A DNA stretch of 64,000 nucleotides, taken from assembly GCA_946187865.1 (NCBI GenBank), contig CAMHST010000001.1, positions 1 to 64,000 of the forward strand, written 5' to 3'. This DNA is from an uncultured Bacteroidales bacterium (lineage in GTDB: Bacteria > Bacteroidota > Bacteroidia > Bacteroidales > UBA932). Position 1 is the first letter of the stretch. Each line of letters starts with the position of its first letter. This document shows, piece by piece, positions 24,631-34,600 of the stretch. The notes beneath the pieces were generated by a model that was not told the origin of the DNA, searched no databases, and was given only the letters and a program-made list of their open reading frames with translations. Made by a program: the position numbers and the translations under genes.

Positions 24631-24662
24631 AAGGGGGCGGGGCGGTCAGGCCCCGCTCCCTT
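24631..24662 (-). promoter_or_regulatory. GC-rich intercistronic hairpin between the PUL and catabolic halves of the operon
   Basis: GGGAGCGGGG pairs with CCCCGCCCCC around a seven-base loop on the minus strand, in the 71-bp gap before uxaC. The following sequence is not a clean T run (TTCCAAAAAC), so full termination is unlikely; partial termination, RNA processing or protection of the upstream message are possible. No TAnnTTTG box is seen between it and uxaC. Confidence 0.5.
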
Positions 24663-24674
24663 AGATGCATGGAA

Positions 24675-27600
24675 CTACTTCCTGGGTTTGTAACTAGGAG
24701 AGGCGGAGTTCCAGCGGGGATCGCCAATGTCGGCCTTCTTGAGGTCGGCGTCGGTGAGCACCAGATTGAACTCGGCGGAACCGGTGCAAGGATCGGCCTC
24801 CAGGACGGCGCCGCCCTGGATGGCGGTGGCCTGGTCGATGGCGCCTCCGAAGAAGCCTTCACCCACGTTGAAGAAGTAGTTCCCCTCCATCACGGGCACC
24901 GTGGCACCGCTCTTGGCCAGAATGGTCTTGCCGGTGAGGTTCAGGAAGAGGTTCTTCTTCACGTTGTACTTCTGGGGAGCATTGGCGCAGGAACGGACCC
25001 AGAGCAGGCCGTTTCCGGCATCGATGGAGCAGGAGGCGAAGGTGTTGTTCACGATGGCGATGTTTCCGGCAATCTCCTTGTCGCAGCGGATGAAATCACG
25101 GCCGCCGTCGTAGAAGGAGTTCTTGGAAACGTTAATCACGTCATAGACGCCCTTGCGGATATCAATCATTCCCTGGCCGGTGCCAAAGCCGTGGACCAGG
25201 TTCTTCTGGAAGTCGAACAGTTCCACCCGGGAGTCGGCGCCGTTGCCGTAGAAGAGGCTCTTGTTATAGCCGAAGATGTCGCAGTCCACGATTTGGATCT
25301 TGTACAGCTGGGTGGCTTCGGCAATCTCGAAGGCGTTGCCCAAGGCCTTCTCGGAACCGTTGAACTTGATGTTCCGTGCCTCGAAGGTGGTGGTGCCCAC
25401 GCCCAGTTTGAAGCCGCCGATGATCTCTACGTTGCCGTTACCCTGCAGGCGGAGCGGAGCGATGAGACTGATGACGCCGCCTTCGGTGAGTTCGCGGAGG
25501 TCGTAGGTGCCCGCCTTGAGGGTGATTCCGGTCTTGCCGGCATCCAGGGCAGTGCCCAGTTCGGCCACCGTCTTCACGGTAACGTCGGAAGAGATGGTGC
25601 CCGCGTTGCGGTTCCAGGTGCCAGCGCCCACGTTGGAGGCCAGGCAGAGGGCGTCTACCAGGGTGAAGTCATCATTGGCGGCATCCCGCACCGGGTCAGA
25701 GGAGAGGATGGCGCCGCCGTTGGCGGTGGCCATCTCCTGGGTAATAAGGCCCGTCCAGAACTTCTCGGCCGTGCAGTTCCAGAAGAAGTTGCCGGCCATA
25801 TAGGTGGGAACGGTGATTCCGGCCGCCTTGGAAAGCAGGTTGTTCTCACCGTTCTCGTTCAGGAACAGGTTATTCTTCACCTCGTAGCTTTCGGGCGTGG
25901 AACGCACGTAGAGCACACCGTTGCCGTTGTTCAGGGTGACGCCGCTGAAGGTGTTGTTCACGATGTTCACGGCTCCGGTGACACGGCCCGCGTCGGCCCG
26001 GATGAAGTCACGGCCGCCCACCACGGTGTTGTGCTGGAAGGTAATCACCTTGTAGTCGCCCTTGCGGATGTCAAGGGTTCCTTGTCCGCCGCCCAGTTCT
26101 CCGAAGAAGTTGCCGGAGAATACCAGGGCCTGGAAGGAGGAGCCTTCGGCATTGCCGTAGAAGACGCTCTTCTTGATATTGGTGACGTGGCAGTTCCGGA
26201 GCGTGAGGTTGTTCACCACGGAAGCCGCGCCCACGTTGAAGAGGTTGTTGGCCCCGTCTCCTTCAATGACCAGGTTCTCGATGAGGATGTTGCCCAGCTC
26301 CCCTTCGGCCAGGTTCAGCTGGTTCACCTTGAGTACGGCGCCCTCCTCACTGCCCAGATGCATTCCGGCCGTGAGGGTGATGGCGGCGGCGGAGAGGTCA
26401 TACTCACCCGCGGCGAACTTGATGTCCGTCTTGCCGGCATCCACGGCGGCGGTGAACTCGTCCACGCTGGAAACGGTGATGGAAGCGCCCTCACTCACGG
26501 GCACGCTGGCGGGATTCCACTTGGAGGCACCGGCGCCCAGGCTCATGACCACAGCGTTGGTAAGGGTGTAGTTACCGCTGGCGGCATCCTGGAAAGGATC
26601 GTTGGTGAGCACCACGCCACCACCGTCCACGGCCAGTTCCGCATCAATGCAGCCGGTGTAGAACTTCTCGCCAATGTTGTACCAGACGTTCTTCTTCATC
26701 TTGGGCTTCATGGCGGCGGTACGGCCGCTGATGGAGTTGGCGATGTTGGCCACGATGTTGTAGGAAACCTCGTACACGGAAGGAGTGGCCCGTACGCAGA
26801 ACACACCGCCGGCATTGCCGGAATCGTTCAGGTTGTTGAGCGTGTTGTGCTTCACGTACACGGCGTCAATGGTACAGGGAGCGTCAATGCGCAGGAAGTC
26901 GCGGCCGCCGGTGACGGTGCTCTCTTCCAGCGTGAAGCTGCCGTAGGTACCGTTTCTCAGATCCAGCACGCCCTGGCCGGTACCGTGGTTCACCACCTCC
27001 ATACCGGAGAAGAGGATTTCGCCGATGTTGAACTTGTCGGCCGTGTTGGAAGCGTAGATGACACTCTTGGTAAAGCCGTCCACCACGGTGTTCTTCACCG
27101 TTACGGATTCGGCAGTAACGCCCTCGGCGTTGTCCAGGTTCAGGAGGATGTCTCCACCGCCAGCCTTCACAGTGAGGTTCTCCAGCGAGAAGCTGCCCAC
27201 CTGTCCGCTGAGCTTGAAGCCGCCCAGGAGTTCGGCACCAGGCTGTCCCTTGAGGGAGAGCGGAGCCGTTACGGTGAGGCTGCCTGCCAGGTCGTAGCTG
27301 CCGGCGGCCAGCGTAATGGCTTCCTTACCGGCTGCGATGGCGGCCAGCAGGGCGTCCACGTTGTTCACCACCAGTTCGGAGCCCTCTTCGCCGCCGCCCT
27401 TGGGCAGTACTGCGAAGGCGGCCACGCCTGCAGCCGATTCGGTGTTGTAGATATCATCCTTGGAAGGATTTGCATACACTTCCACCTTGTAGCTGCCGGC
27501 ATCCAGCATACCGGTAGTGGTACCGCCGATTACGAACTGGGTGCCTTCGGAGACTGCACTGGTCTTGCCGTTGAAGACTACGGAATAGCCGCCGGCACTC

Positions 27601-29816
27601 TCCACGGGATCCCAGGAGATGGTGATATCCACGGCATCACCGGCAGTGATGGAGACGGGATCGGCCTGGGGAGCGGGAGTGGGCAGGGCGGTGTTCACCG
27701 GTGTCACATCCGTGCTCCAGGCCAGTTTCTCCAGGCTCACGGGGCCGGAAGGGAATACGTATACCAGGGATTCCCCGGCGATGGAGGAGATTACAATCTT
27801 CTGTGCGTTCTGCATGTCGGCCATGGCGGAAGCACCGCCCTTGAGGGAAATCTCCGTTCCGTCCACGTTGCCTACGCCAACGACCAGGTGGTGGCCCTTG
27901 GATTCGGGATCCGCCGCCTTAATCAGCAAGGAGCCGGGGCCGTCAACCTTGAAGGCCAGATAGCCATTGGTGGGAACGCCCTGACGGTTGGTCACGGCCG
28001 CCGTCTGGAAGTTGAGCATGCCGCCGTCCGCCACGATGCTGTTCTGCTCGGAGGCGTTGATGTACAGGAGGTCACGGACCATCTGTTTCTTGATGGTGCC
28101 GGAGAAGTACTTGGCATTGGAGAGGTTCCAGGTCTTGTTACCTTCCACCTTGCCCAGGGTGAGGTCTTCTGGTTCCTCCACGTAAGGAGTCCACCACTTG
28201 GGCGCACCCACGTTCTTGCCAGCAATCTCGGAATCCGGATTCAAGTTGAAGAATCCGCCGGGAGCATTGTAGCAAGGGTCGCTCTCGAGGATAGTACCCG
28301 CGGCGTTGGCCAGGGTGAAGTTGTCGGTGAAATAAGTATCGACAATGTTATAGAACCAGTTGTTGGAAGCCGTTACACCCATGTCGGAAGCGGGTTTGTA
28401 CTTAGCGTTCGCACCGGCCAGCACAGCCTTTTCCACCATGTACAGGAAGAGGTTGTTCTTGAAGGAGAACGAGCCGGGGACAATCTGAAGGCCGAAGACA
28501 CCGGCGTTATTGGCGTTGTCCACGAAGTTCAGGTTGCACAGGGTGTTGTTCTCGAATACCAGGGACTCGATGGAACCGGCGTCGAAACGCACGAACGTAC
28601 GCATGCCCTGCCAGATGGTGTTGTTCACGAAGCTGAGGGTCTTGATGGTGGTTGCCTGACGGATGTCAAAGACGTCACCGCCCACGGTACCGTCGGTGTT
28701 GATGTCGTGGATGTCGCAACTTTCGTAAGTCACGTCACCCAGCACCATTTCGTTGCCCCACTCGTAGATAAGGCCCTTGGTGTAATTCGCGATCACGCAG
28801 TTTTTGTAGGTGATGCTGCCGATGTTCTTGCCCTTAACGGTGCCGCCGTTTTTGTTCTGGATGGCAAAGCCGAATCCGGAAGGACTGGTGGCCGTGGGAC
28901 CGCCGTTGAATTCCACGCCCTCGAAATAGAGGTTGTGGGTACCGTCGGAGGCCCAGTTGTCGGCAAAGTGGAATTCCCCCTGGATGACGGGCTTGGTGCC
29001 ATCGGCCGCCTCTTCACCGATGATGGTGAAGGGATTGGAGATATCCACGGCTTCCAGATCGTAGGGAGAGCCTTCCATCTTCAGGGAGATCTTGGCACCG
29101 GCGGTCTTGATGGCGTTCTGCAGGCCTTCCAGGCTGCTCACCTCCGTGAAACCGGTAATGTCGGGCGTGGTCCAGGCATCCACCTGGCCACGGCTGGCGC
29201 TCAGATACATGAGGGCGAAGACATACTCCGTCCCGGCAGGAAGCCCGTTCACGGTAGCAGCAGCCGCTTCAATCTCCTCGGGAGATAGTTCGTGGGAAAC
29301 CGCCACCTCGTCCCGTCCGGGATAGAACAGGTCGATCCGGGAGACTTCCCGGTAATCGGCCACATCCTTGCTCCAGGAGAGACTTACGCTCTCGGCGGTG
29401 CGAGCCGTGACTTTCAGGAACAGGTTGTCCTTGACGGCGAAGGTCTTGAACGTCTTTTCGTAGGTAGCCAGCTTGGACTCACCCTTGCCCTCGGCGCGGG
29501 CCTGGACAGTGAAGGTGAAGGTCTGGTCGGCGACCAGTTTCTTCTGGACGGGAACGGCCGAGGGGGACACGTCTTCAGTAAGGAAGGTGCTGCCGTCGGC
29601 GTTCAGGACCGTGAGGACATAGACCTCGGCATCCTTGGTCACATCCCAGGAGAAGGTGACAACATCGCCCAGGGCCGCGCTCACGCGGGCATTCAGGTTC
29701 ATCGGCTGCAGGCAGCGGGAGAGATTCAGCTCATCCCGGGGGACGAACTCCTCTCTGGCGCAGGCGCCCAGCACGATGGCCGCCAGGGCGATAATGGCAT
29801 ATTTGATCTTATTCAT
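24675..29816 (-). CDS. Giant four-module beta-helix lipoprotein (DUF4957/DUF5123-like)
   Basis: A 1713-residue lipoprotein (AAIVLGACAREEF) in the position where SusE/F-type surface glycan-binding proteins usually follow susD. N-terminal part (about 25-220): two fibronectin-III-like domains. Module 1 (about 227-540), a spacer domain (560-715), another FN3-like domain (about 719-800), then modules 2 (815-1100), 3 (1112-1405) and 4 (1412-1713). Each module opens with a related segment (for example DEFTAAVDAGKTDIKFAAGEYDL and AELGTALDAGKTGITLKAGTYDL) and contains GGRDFIR or a variant, DIRxG and NNTFSxxxxNxGNG, typical of right-handed parallel beta-helices. DUF4957/DUF5123 proteins occur in pectin loci; they may bind or cleave pectin. 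I see no defined catalytic set. The start is the ATG at 29816. Confidence 0.85.
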   Translation of the reverse strand: MNKIKYAIIALAAIVLGACAREEFVPRDELNLSRCLQPMNLNARVSAALGDVVTFSWDVTKDAEVYVLTVLNADGSTFLTEDVSPSAVPVQKKLVADQTFTFTVQARAEGKGESKLATYEKTFKTFAVKDNLFLKVTARTAESVSLSWSKDVADYREVSRIDLFYPGRDEVAVSHELSPEEIEAAAATVNGLPAGTEYVFALMYLSASRGQVDAWTTPDITGFTEVSSLEGLQNAIKTAGAKISLKMEGSPYDLEAVDISNPFTIIGEEAADGTKPVIQGEFHFADNWASDGTHNLYFEGVEFNGGPTATSPSGFGFAIQNKNGGTVKGKNIGSITYKNCVIANYTKGLIYEWGNEMVLGDVTYESCDIHDINTDGTVGGDVFDIRQATTIKTLSFVNNTIWQGMRTFVRFDAGSIESLVFENNTLCNLNFVDNANNAGVFGLQIVPGSFSFKNNLFLYMVEKAVLAGANAKYKPASDMGVTASNNWFYNIVDTYFTDNFTLANAAGTILESDPCYNAPGGFFNLNPDSEIAGKNVGAPKWWTPYVEEPEDLTLGKVEGNKTWNLSNAKYFSGTIKKQMVRDLLYINASEQNSIVADGGMLNFQTAAVTNRQGVPTNGYLAFKVDGPGSLLIKAADPESKGHHLVVGVGNVDGTEISLKGGASAMADMQNAQKIVISSIAGESLVYVFPSGPVSLEKLAWSTDVTPVNTALPTPAPQADPVSITAGDAVDITISWDPVESAGGYSVVFNGKTSAVSEGTQFVIGGTTTGMLDAGSYKVEVYANPSKDDIYNTESAAGVAAFAVLPKGGGEEGSELVVNNVDALLAAIAAGKEAITLAAGSYDLAGSLTVTAPLSLKGQPGAELLGGFKLSGQVGSFSLENLTVKAGGGDILLNLDNAEGVTAESVTVKNTVVDGFTKSVIYASNTADKFNIGEILFSGMEVVNHGTGQGVLDLRNGTYGSFTLEESTVTGGRDFLRIDAPCTIDAVYVKHNTLNNLNDSGNAGGVFCVRATPSVYEVSYNIVANIANSISGRTAAMKPKMKKNVWYNIGEKFYTGCIDAELAVDGGGVVLTNDPFQDAASGNYTLTNAVVMSLGAGASKWNPASVPVSEGASITVSSVDEFTAAVDAGKTDIKFAAGEYDLSAAAITLTAGMHLGSEEGAVLKVNQLNLAEGELGNILIENLVIEGDGANNLFNVGAASVVNNLTLRNCHVTNIKKSVFYGNAEGSSFQALVFSGNFFGELGGGQGTLDIRKGDYKVITFQHNTVVGGRDFIRADAGRVTGAVNIVNNTFSGVTLNNGNGVLYVRSTPESYEVKNNLFLNENGENNLLSKAAGITVPTYMAGNFFWNCTAEKFWTGLITQEMATANGGAILSSDPVRDAANDDFTLVDALCLASNVGAGTWNRNAGTISSDVTVKTVAELGTALDAGKTGITLKAGTYDLRELTEGGVISLIAPLRLQGNGNVEIIGGFKLGVGTTTFEARNIKFNGSEKALGNAFEIAEATQLYKIQIVDCDIFGYNKSLFYGNGADSRVELFDFQKNLVHGFGTGQGMIDIRKGVYDVINVSKNSFYDGGRDFIRCDKEIAGNIAIVNNTFASCSIDAGNGLLWVRSCANAPQKYNVKKNLFLNLTGKTILAKSGATVPVMEGNYFFNVGEGFFGGAIDQATAIQGGAVLEADPCTGSAEFNLVLTDADLKKADIGDPRWNSASPSYKPRK

Positions 29817-29829
29817 AGTATTCAAGGGA

Positions 29830-31644
29830 TTAGAGATTGTCATAGCCATAATCGTTCTTGATGTAGCCCTGACTGTTGGTCATGGTATCGTTGAAGATGG
29901 GCCAGAACATATGCTGCTCGGGATCTCCCACATAAATGCCGTCGATCCTTTCCTTGTAGAATCCGGTCTTCTTGGCGTCGTCATATTTGTTGACGTAACC
30001 GGCAGAGAGTTCGTATCCGGCGGGCGCTTTCTCGCCGGGAGCCAGGAAGAGAATGTTCATCGACAGGCCGTCGTCAGAAGTGGCATAGGCGATGTCTCCG
30101 CCCAGAGCGGCATAATCGCCCTGCAGGTCGCGGAGGGCAAGCATTTCCTCCTTGGCGGCATCCAGGCTGCTCTTCAGGCGATTCCAGCGGATGAGGTCCG
30201 CCTTGCGGAGGAACTCGCCGCAGAACTCCAGGGCACGCTCATTCACCACAGCTTCGAAGAAATCCTCTTTGCTGCCCAGCGTGGCCACATAGTCCTCTGC
30301 GGCATCTTCACCACAGGCACGGGCACGCACTTCCTGAAGATAGCGCTTGGCGCCGGAGGGACCATTGAGCTCGTTCTCGATCTCGGCGGCCATCAGGAGG
30401 ATATCGGCATAACGCATCACCACGGGCTTGATTCCGTCGTCGTTGCCGCCGGTATAAGGCTGGGCGTTCATCCATTCGAAACGATATTTGCCGAAGTACC
30501 ACTTACCGATACCGGCAGGCTCCAAAGAATTGTCTTTGAGCCACTTGTAGTTTACGCAGGTAACGTCTCGGCGTTGGTCGCCGGCGCTGTACTTGAAATA
30601 CATGGTGGGAAGCGGACCAGCATCACCGCCCCGGGATACGCCGTTGGAAATGCTGGCGCCTTCCGAAGAGATGGCATAAGTGAAGTTCCAGCGTCCGCGG
30701 CCGGAGCCGAAGGGAATCACGTACAGGGTCTCATAGGCGGGGCCCGCCGTGAGGTTGTCCATATTGTTCATATTGTACCAGTACGTCCGGAAGTCCTTTT
30801 CCAAGGAAGCTTTTCCGTAGGCATCCTTCAGGTAAGCCAAGGCCTTGGGATAAAGGACGTCCTTGGAGAGTTCCGGATCGGAGGAGAGGCGGATGGTACC
30901 CAGGTCGCCGGTGCCCACCATGCCGTCGTCCGGACGGATGGCATAACCGGAAGCCGCCAGGGCAATACGGGCATAAAGACCCTCCGCAAACACCTTGTTC
31001 ACGCGGTCCGTGCGGGAAGTGGCAGCCGTAGCGCCAGGGTAAGGAAGGTAAGGTATAGCCTCTTCCAGGTCGGCAAGAATCTGCTTGTACACCACGTCGC
31101 GGCTGTCCTTGGCCGCATAGATGGTGGCCGATTCAAGCGAAGAGAAACGGGCGGGGACATCTCCCCAGGCCTTGGTGAGGTCGTAGTAGATCATGGCACG
31201 AAGAGTGAGGGCTTCGCCCAGAAGATACGCCATGTCGGCATGTTCTTCCACATTGCCGTATTCACGGATACCTTCGATTACCAGGTTGGCACGCTCGATG
31301 CCCATATACATCAGCGGGAAGGGGCCGTTGCTCAAGTTCAGCTGACTGTTGTTGGGCAGACAGTCGTAGCCGGAAATGTCCGACTTGCCGTCCCCTTTTT
31401 TGAAGGTGTTGTACCACTCGATATCAGTATTGTGTCCGTACCAGGGCAGGAAACGGCCGCGGTAGGAGTTCACCTCGCAGAAAGCCTCGGTGATGCCGAA
31501 GATGGTACCTTCCGTAAGGGAATAGTTGGAATAGACCGTGGCCGAATCAAAAGCCGACGGAGATTCCGTATCCAGGAACTTCTCGCAGGAAACCGCCAGG
31601 GCGGCGATCATTACCGCAGAAAGAATATATGCAATCTTTTTCAT
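29830..31644 (-). CDS. SusD/RagB-family outer-membrane glycan-binding lipoprotein
   Basis: A 604-residue lipoprotein (signal ending LAVSCEKFLDTESP) of the SusD family, which forms a lid over its SusC channel and binds the imported oligosaccharide. The tetratricopeptide-like N-terminal helices are visible (HADMAYLLGEALTLRAMIYYDLTKAWGDVP), with RTDRVNKVFAEGLYARIALAASGYA and the C-terminal VVMRYADILLMAAEIENELN and FVATLGSKEDFFEAVVNERALEFCGE-type motif. It starts 12 bp after susC, in the usual order. The pectinases upstream point to galacturonan or rhamnogalacturonan fragments as the ligand. Confidence 0.96.
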   Translation of the reverse strand: MKKIAYILSAVMIAALAVSCEKFLDTESPSAFDSATVYSNYSLTEGTIFGITEAFCEVNSYRGRFLPWYGHNTDIEWYNTFKKGDGKSDISGYDCLPNNSQLNLSNGPFPLMYMGIERANLVIEGIREYGNVEEHADMAYLLGEALTLRAMIYYDLTKAWGDVPARFSSLESATIYAAKDSRDVVYKQILADLEEAIPYLPYPGATAATSRTDRVNKVFAEGLYARIALAASGYAIRPDDGMVGTGDLGTIRLSSDPELSKDVLYPKALAYLKDAYGKASLEKDFRTYWYNMNNMDNLTAGPAYETLYVIPFGSGRGRWNFTYAISSEGASISNGVSRGGDAGPLPTMYFKYSAGDQRRDVTCVNYKWLKDNSLEPAGIGKWYFGKYRFEWMNAQPYTGGNDDGIKPVVMRYADILLMAAEIENELNGPSGAKRYLQEVRARACGEDAAEDYVATLGSKEDFFEAVVNERALEFCGEFLRKADLIRWNRLKSSLDAAKEEMLALRDLQGDYAALGGDIAYATSDDGLSMNILFLAPGEKAPAGYELSAGYVNKYDDAKKTGFYKERIDGIYVGDPEQHMFWPIFNDTMTNSQGYIKNDYGYDNL

Positions 31645-31656
31645 GTCAGTAGCGGA

Positions 31657-34600
31657 TTAGAAGGTGAGGTTGAGACCAGCCACAAAGCCGATGCTCTTGG
31701 GATAGGCGGAATAGTCCACACCGGGGGTAAGCGGGGTGGCGCGGCGGGTATCCACTTCCGGATCATAGCCGGAATACTTGGTGAGGCAGAACAAGTTGGT
31801 TCCGGTCACGTAGATACGGGCACGGCGCAGATGCACCTTCTGGGTAAGTTTCTCGGGCAAGGTATAGCCAATGGTCACGCTCTGCAGTCGCAGGAAGGAC
31901 GCGTCCTCCACGGCCCAGTCGCTGAAAATGGCGTTGCCCACGAAGGGAGCCCACATGGTCTTTCCGGCATTCACCTGCCTGAGCGTGGCGGCATCCGTAA
32001 TCATCTCGCCGGTGTTCCAGTCGATGTTGGTCCAGCGCTTGTCCACGTCCATCACATTCATGAGGTTGCGGTTGGAGAATTTGCGGGAAGATGTGAATTC
32101 CACTTTGTTGGCGTTATACACCTGGTTGCCGATCATGAAGTTGAAGTTGGCGCTGAAGTCGAAACCGTAGGCGTATCCGCTGAAGTTGAAGCCGCCGGTG
32201 AAGTCCGGGCTGGCGTTGCCAATGACAGTGCGGTCGGCCACAGTGACCTTGTTGTCCTCACTGCCGTCCACGTTCTTGAACTTGGGCGCGCCGGGAATCA
32301 TGTAGTTGGCGCCCAGGATGGCGGAGCAGTCCACCACACCCTCGTTGAGCACCCACTTGGAGCCGTTCCAGGTGAAGTCATCGGGGGTGTACATGCCGTC
32401 GCTGACATAGCCGTACATATTGCCCATCGGCTGACCCACTTCCACCACGTAGTCGTCACCAATCTCGGTGGAAGCCCAGTAGGACTGAGCCGTAATGCGC
32501 TTCAGGCCGCCCAGGCTCGTCACCCGGTTCCTGTTATAAGCGATGTTTCCGCCGATATTCAGGGAGAAGTCCTTTTTGGAGATGACGGGTGCGTTCAGGG
32601 TGAGTTCGATACCGCGGTTGCGCGTGCTGCCCAGGTTGCGGTACTGGCTGTCATAACCGGAACCGGTGATGGGGAAATTGATGAGCAGGTCACGGGTGTC
32701 GTTCTGATACACTTCCACGCTACCGCTCAGACGTCCCTGGAACAGGCCGAAGTCCAGACCCACGTTATGGGTGATGGTGGTTTCCCAAGTGAGTTCAGGG
32801 TTGTTCATGATCTTGCCGGCCATCCAGTAGTTGGTGCTTTGGCTCAACCACGAGGTGACGGTGGAACTGAACTGCTTGACAATCTGCCCGGAAGGGATGT
32901 TGTTGTTACCGGCGGTACCAAAGCTGTAACGAAGCTTGAGCTGGTCCAGCCAATTGCGTGTATTCTCCATGAAGCTCTCGTTGGAGATGGTCCAGGACAC
33001 GGCGGCGGAGGGGAAGAAGCCCCAACGTCTGCCGCGGGAGAACTTGGACGAGCCGTCGGCGCGCAGCGTGGCGCCTACGGAGTAACGGTGCTTGTAGTCG
33101 TAATTCACCCGGCCAAAGAAGGAAAGGAGCTTGTCGTCCGGATCGAAGTAATTGTTGGTGGAAGCAGGCGTACCGGAAGACATAAAATTCCAGGCCATGG
33201 GCGCATCGTAGGATGCGTTGAGGCCGTCCACCATCATGGTGAGGAGGTTGCTCTTGGTGATGGTCATCTCCTCACCCAGCAAAAGGGTAAGGTTGTGGTC
33301 TTCGTTGTTCAGGATTTCCGCAAAATCATAATTGAGCGTATTGGTATTGCGGTATTTGGTCCGGAAAGCCTCTTTGTGCTGATTGGATACGCCTGTCTTG
33401 TCAGTGGAGTTGTTGGCCACATAGTAGGTGGTCATCCCGTAGAAACGGTCGTCGGTCTGGCTGTATTTCTCCAGGCCGCCCTCAATCTTGAGGTTCAGGT
33501 TCTTGATGATCTTCCAGTTGAAGGCCGCGTTGGCGTTCCAGGTGGTACGGATACGGCGGGAATCGTTGTCGGATACGGAGAGCAGCGGCGGAGCGTTGTC
33601 ACCGTAGTCCTGCTCCTCGTCCACACCCTGGATGGTGGAGGCGATGGGAATGGGGGTATAGGAAACAGCGTGCTTGAGACGACCGTTGCCGGAGGTGGTA
33701 CCCGTATCGTTGATGCCATTGGCGCCGCCACCGCGCACATTCACGCGGGAATATCGGACGTTGGCGTCAATAGAAGTATTCTCCGAGGTCTTGAAATTGG
33801 CCTTGAAATTCAGGTTGTCACGGCTGTAGGTGGAGCCCACCATGATGGCCTGGTCGCCCATATGGGCATAGCCCAGAGTCCAGTTCACGCTGTCGCTGGA
33901 ACCGCTTACGGAGAAATCGGCCGAGAATGTGCTGCCGGTATTGCCGAACACCGCGTCAATCCAGTTGTTGGTGGCCATGCCCTTGTACAGGTCGATATCG
34001 GAGAAATTGCCGAAATACGGCAGGTAGTAAGAGCTCAAGTTGTCCCTCACCACGCCCAGCTCGTACTGGAACTTCACGAAGTTCTCGGCGTCCATCGCGA
34101 CGATGGCATTCCGGTTGGCCATGGTCTTGAGGCCGTAGTAGGTGTTGAACTTGACCGAAATCCGCTGGCCTTTCTCGGCGCTCTTGGTGGTGACGATAAC
34201 AACACCGTTTGCGCCGCGGGAACCATAGATGGCAGTGGAGAAAGCGTCTTTCAGAACGTCGATGCTCTGGATCTCGGACGAAGGGATATCGTTGATGGAT
34301 TCCACCGGGAAACCGTCCACAATATACAGCGGAGCGCTGTCCTGGGTGATGGAACCGCCGCCGCGGACGCGGATCTTGATGTCGGCGTCGGGATCACCTT
34401 CCGTGGTGACGACGGACACACCGGCCATTTTTCCGGAGAGCGCCTGCGACACGGTGGTTACCGGCTGCTCGGTGAGTTTGTCACTTCCTACGGACGACAC
34501 GGAGCCCAGCAGGTCGCGGCGCTTGACCGTCGCGTAACCCACTACGACAACCTCGTCCAGGAAGGTCTGGTCGGCGGCAAGGACCACGTTGATTTCCGTC

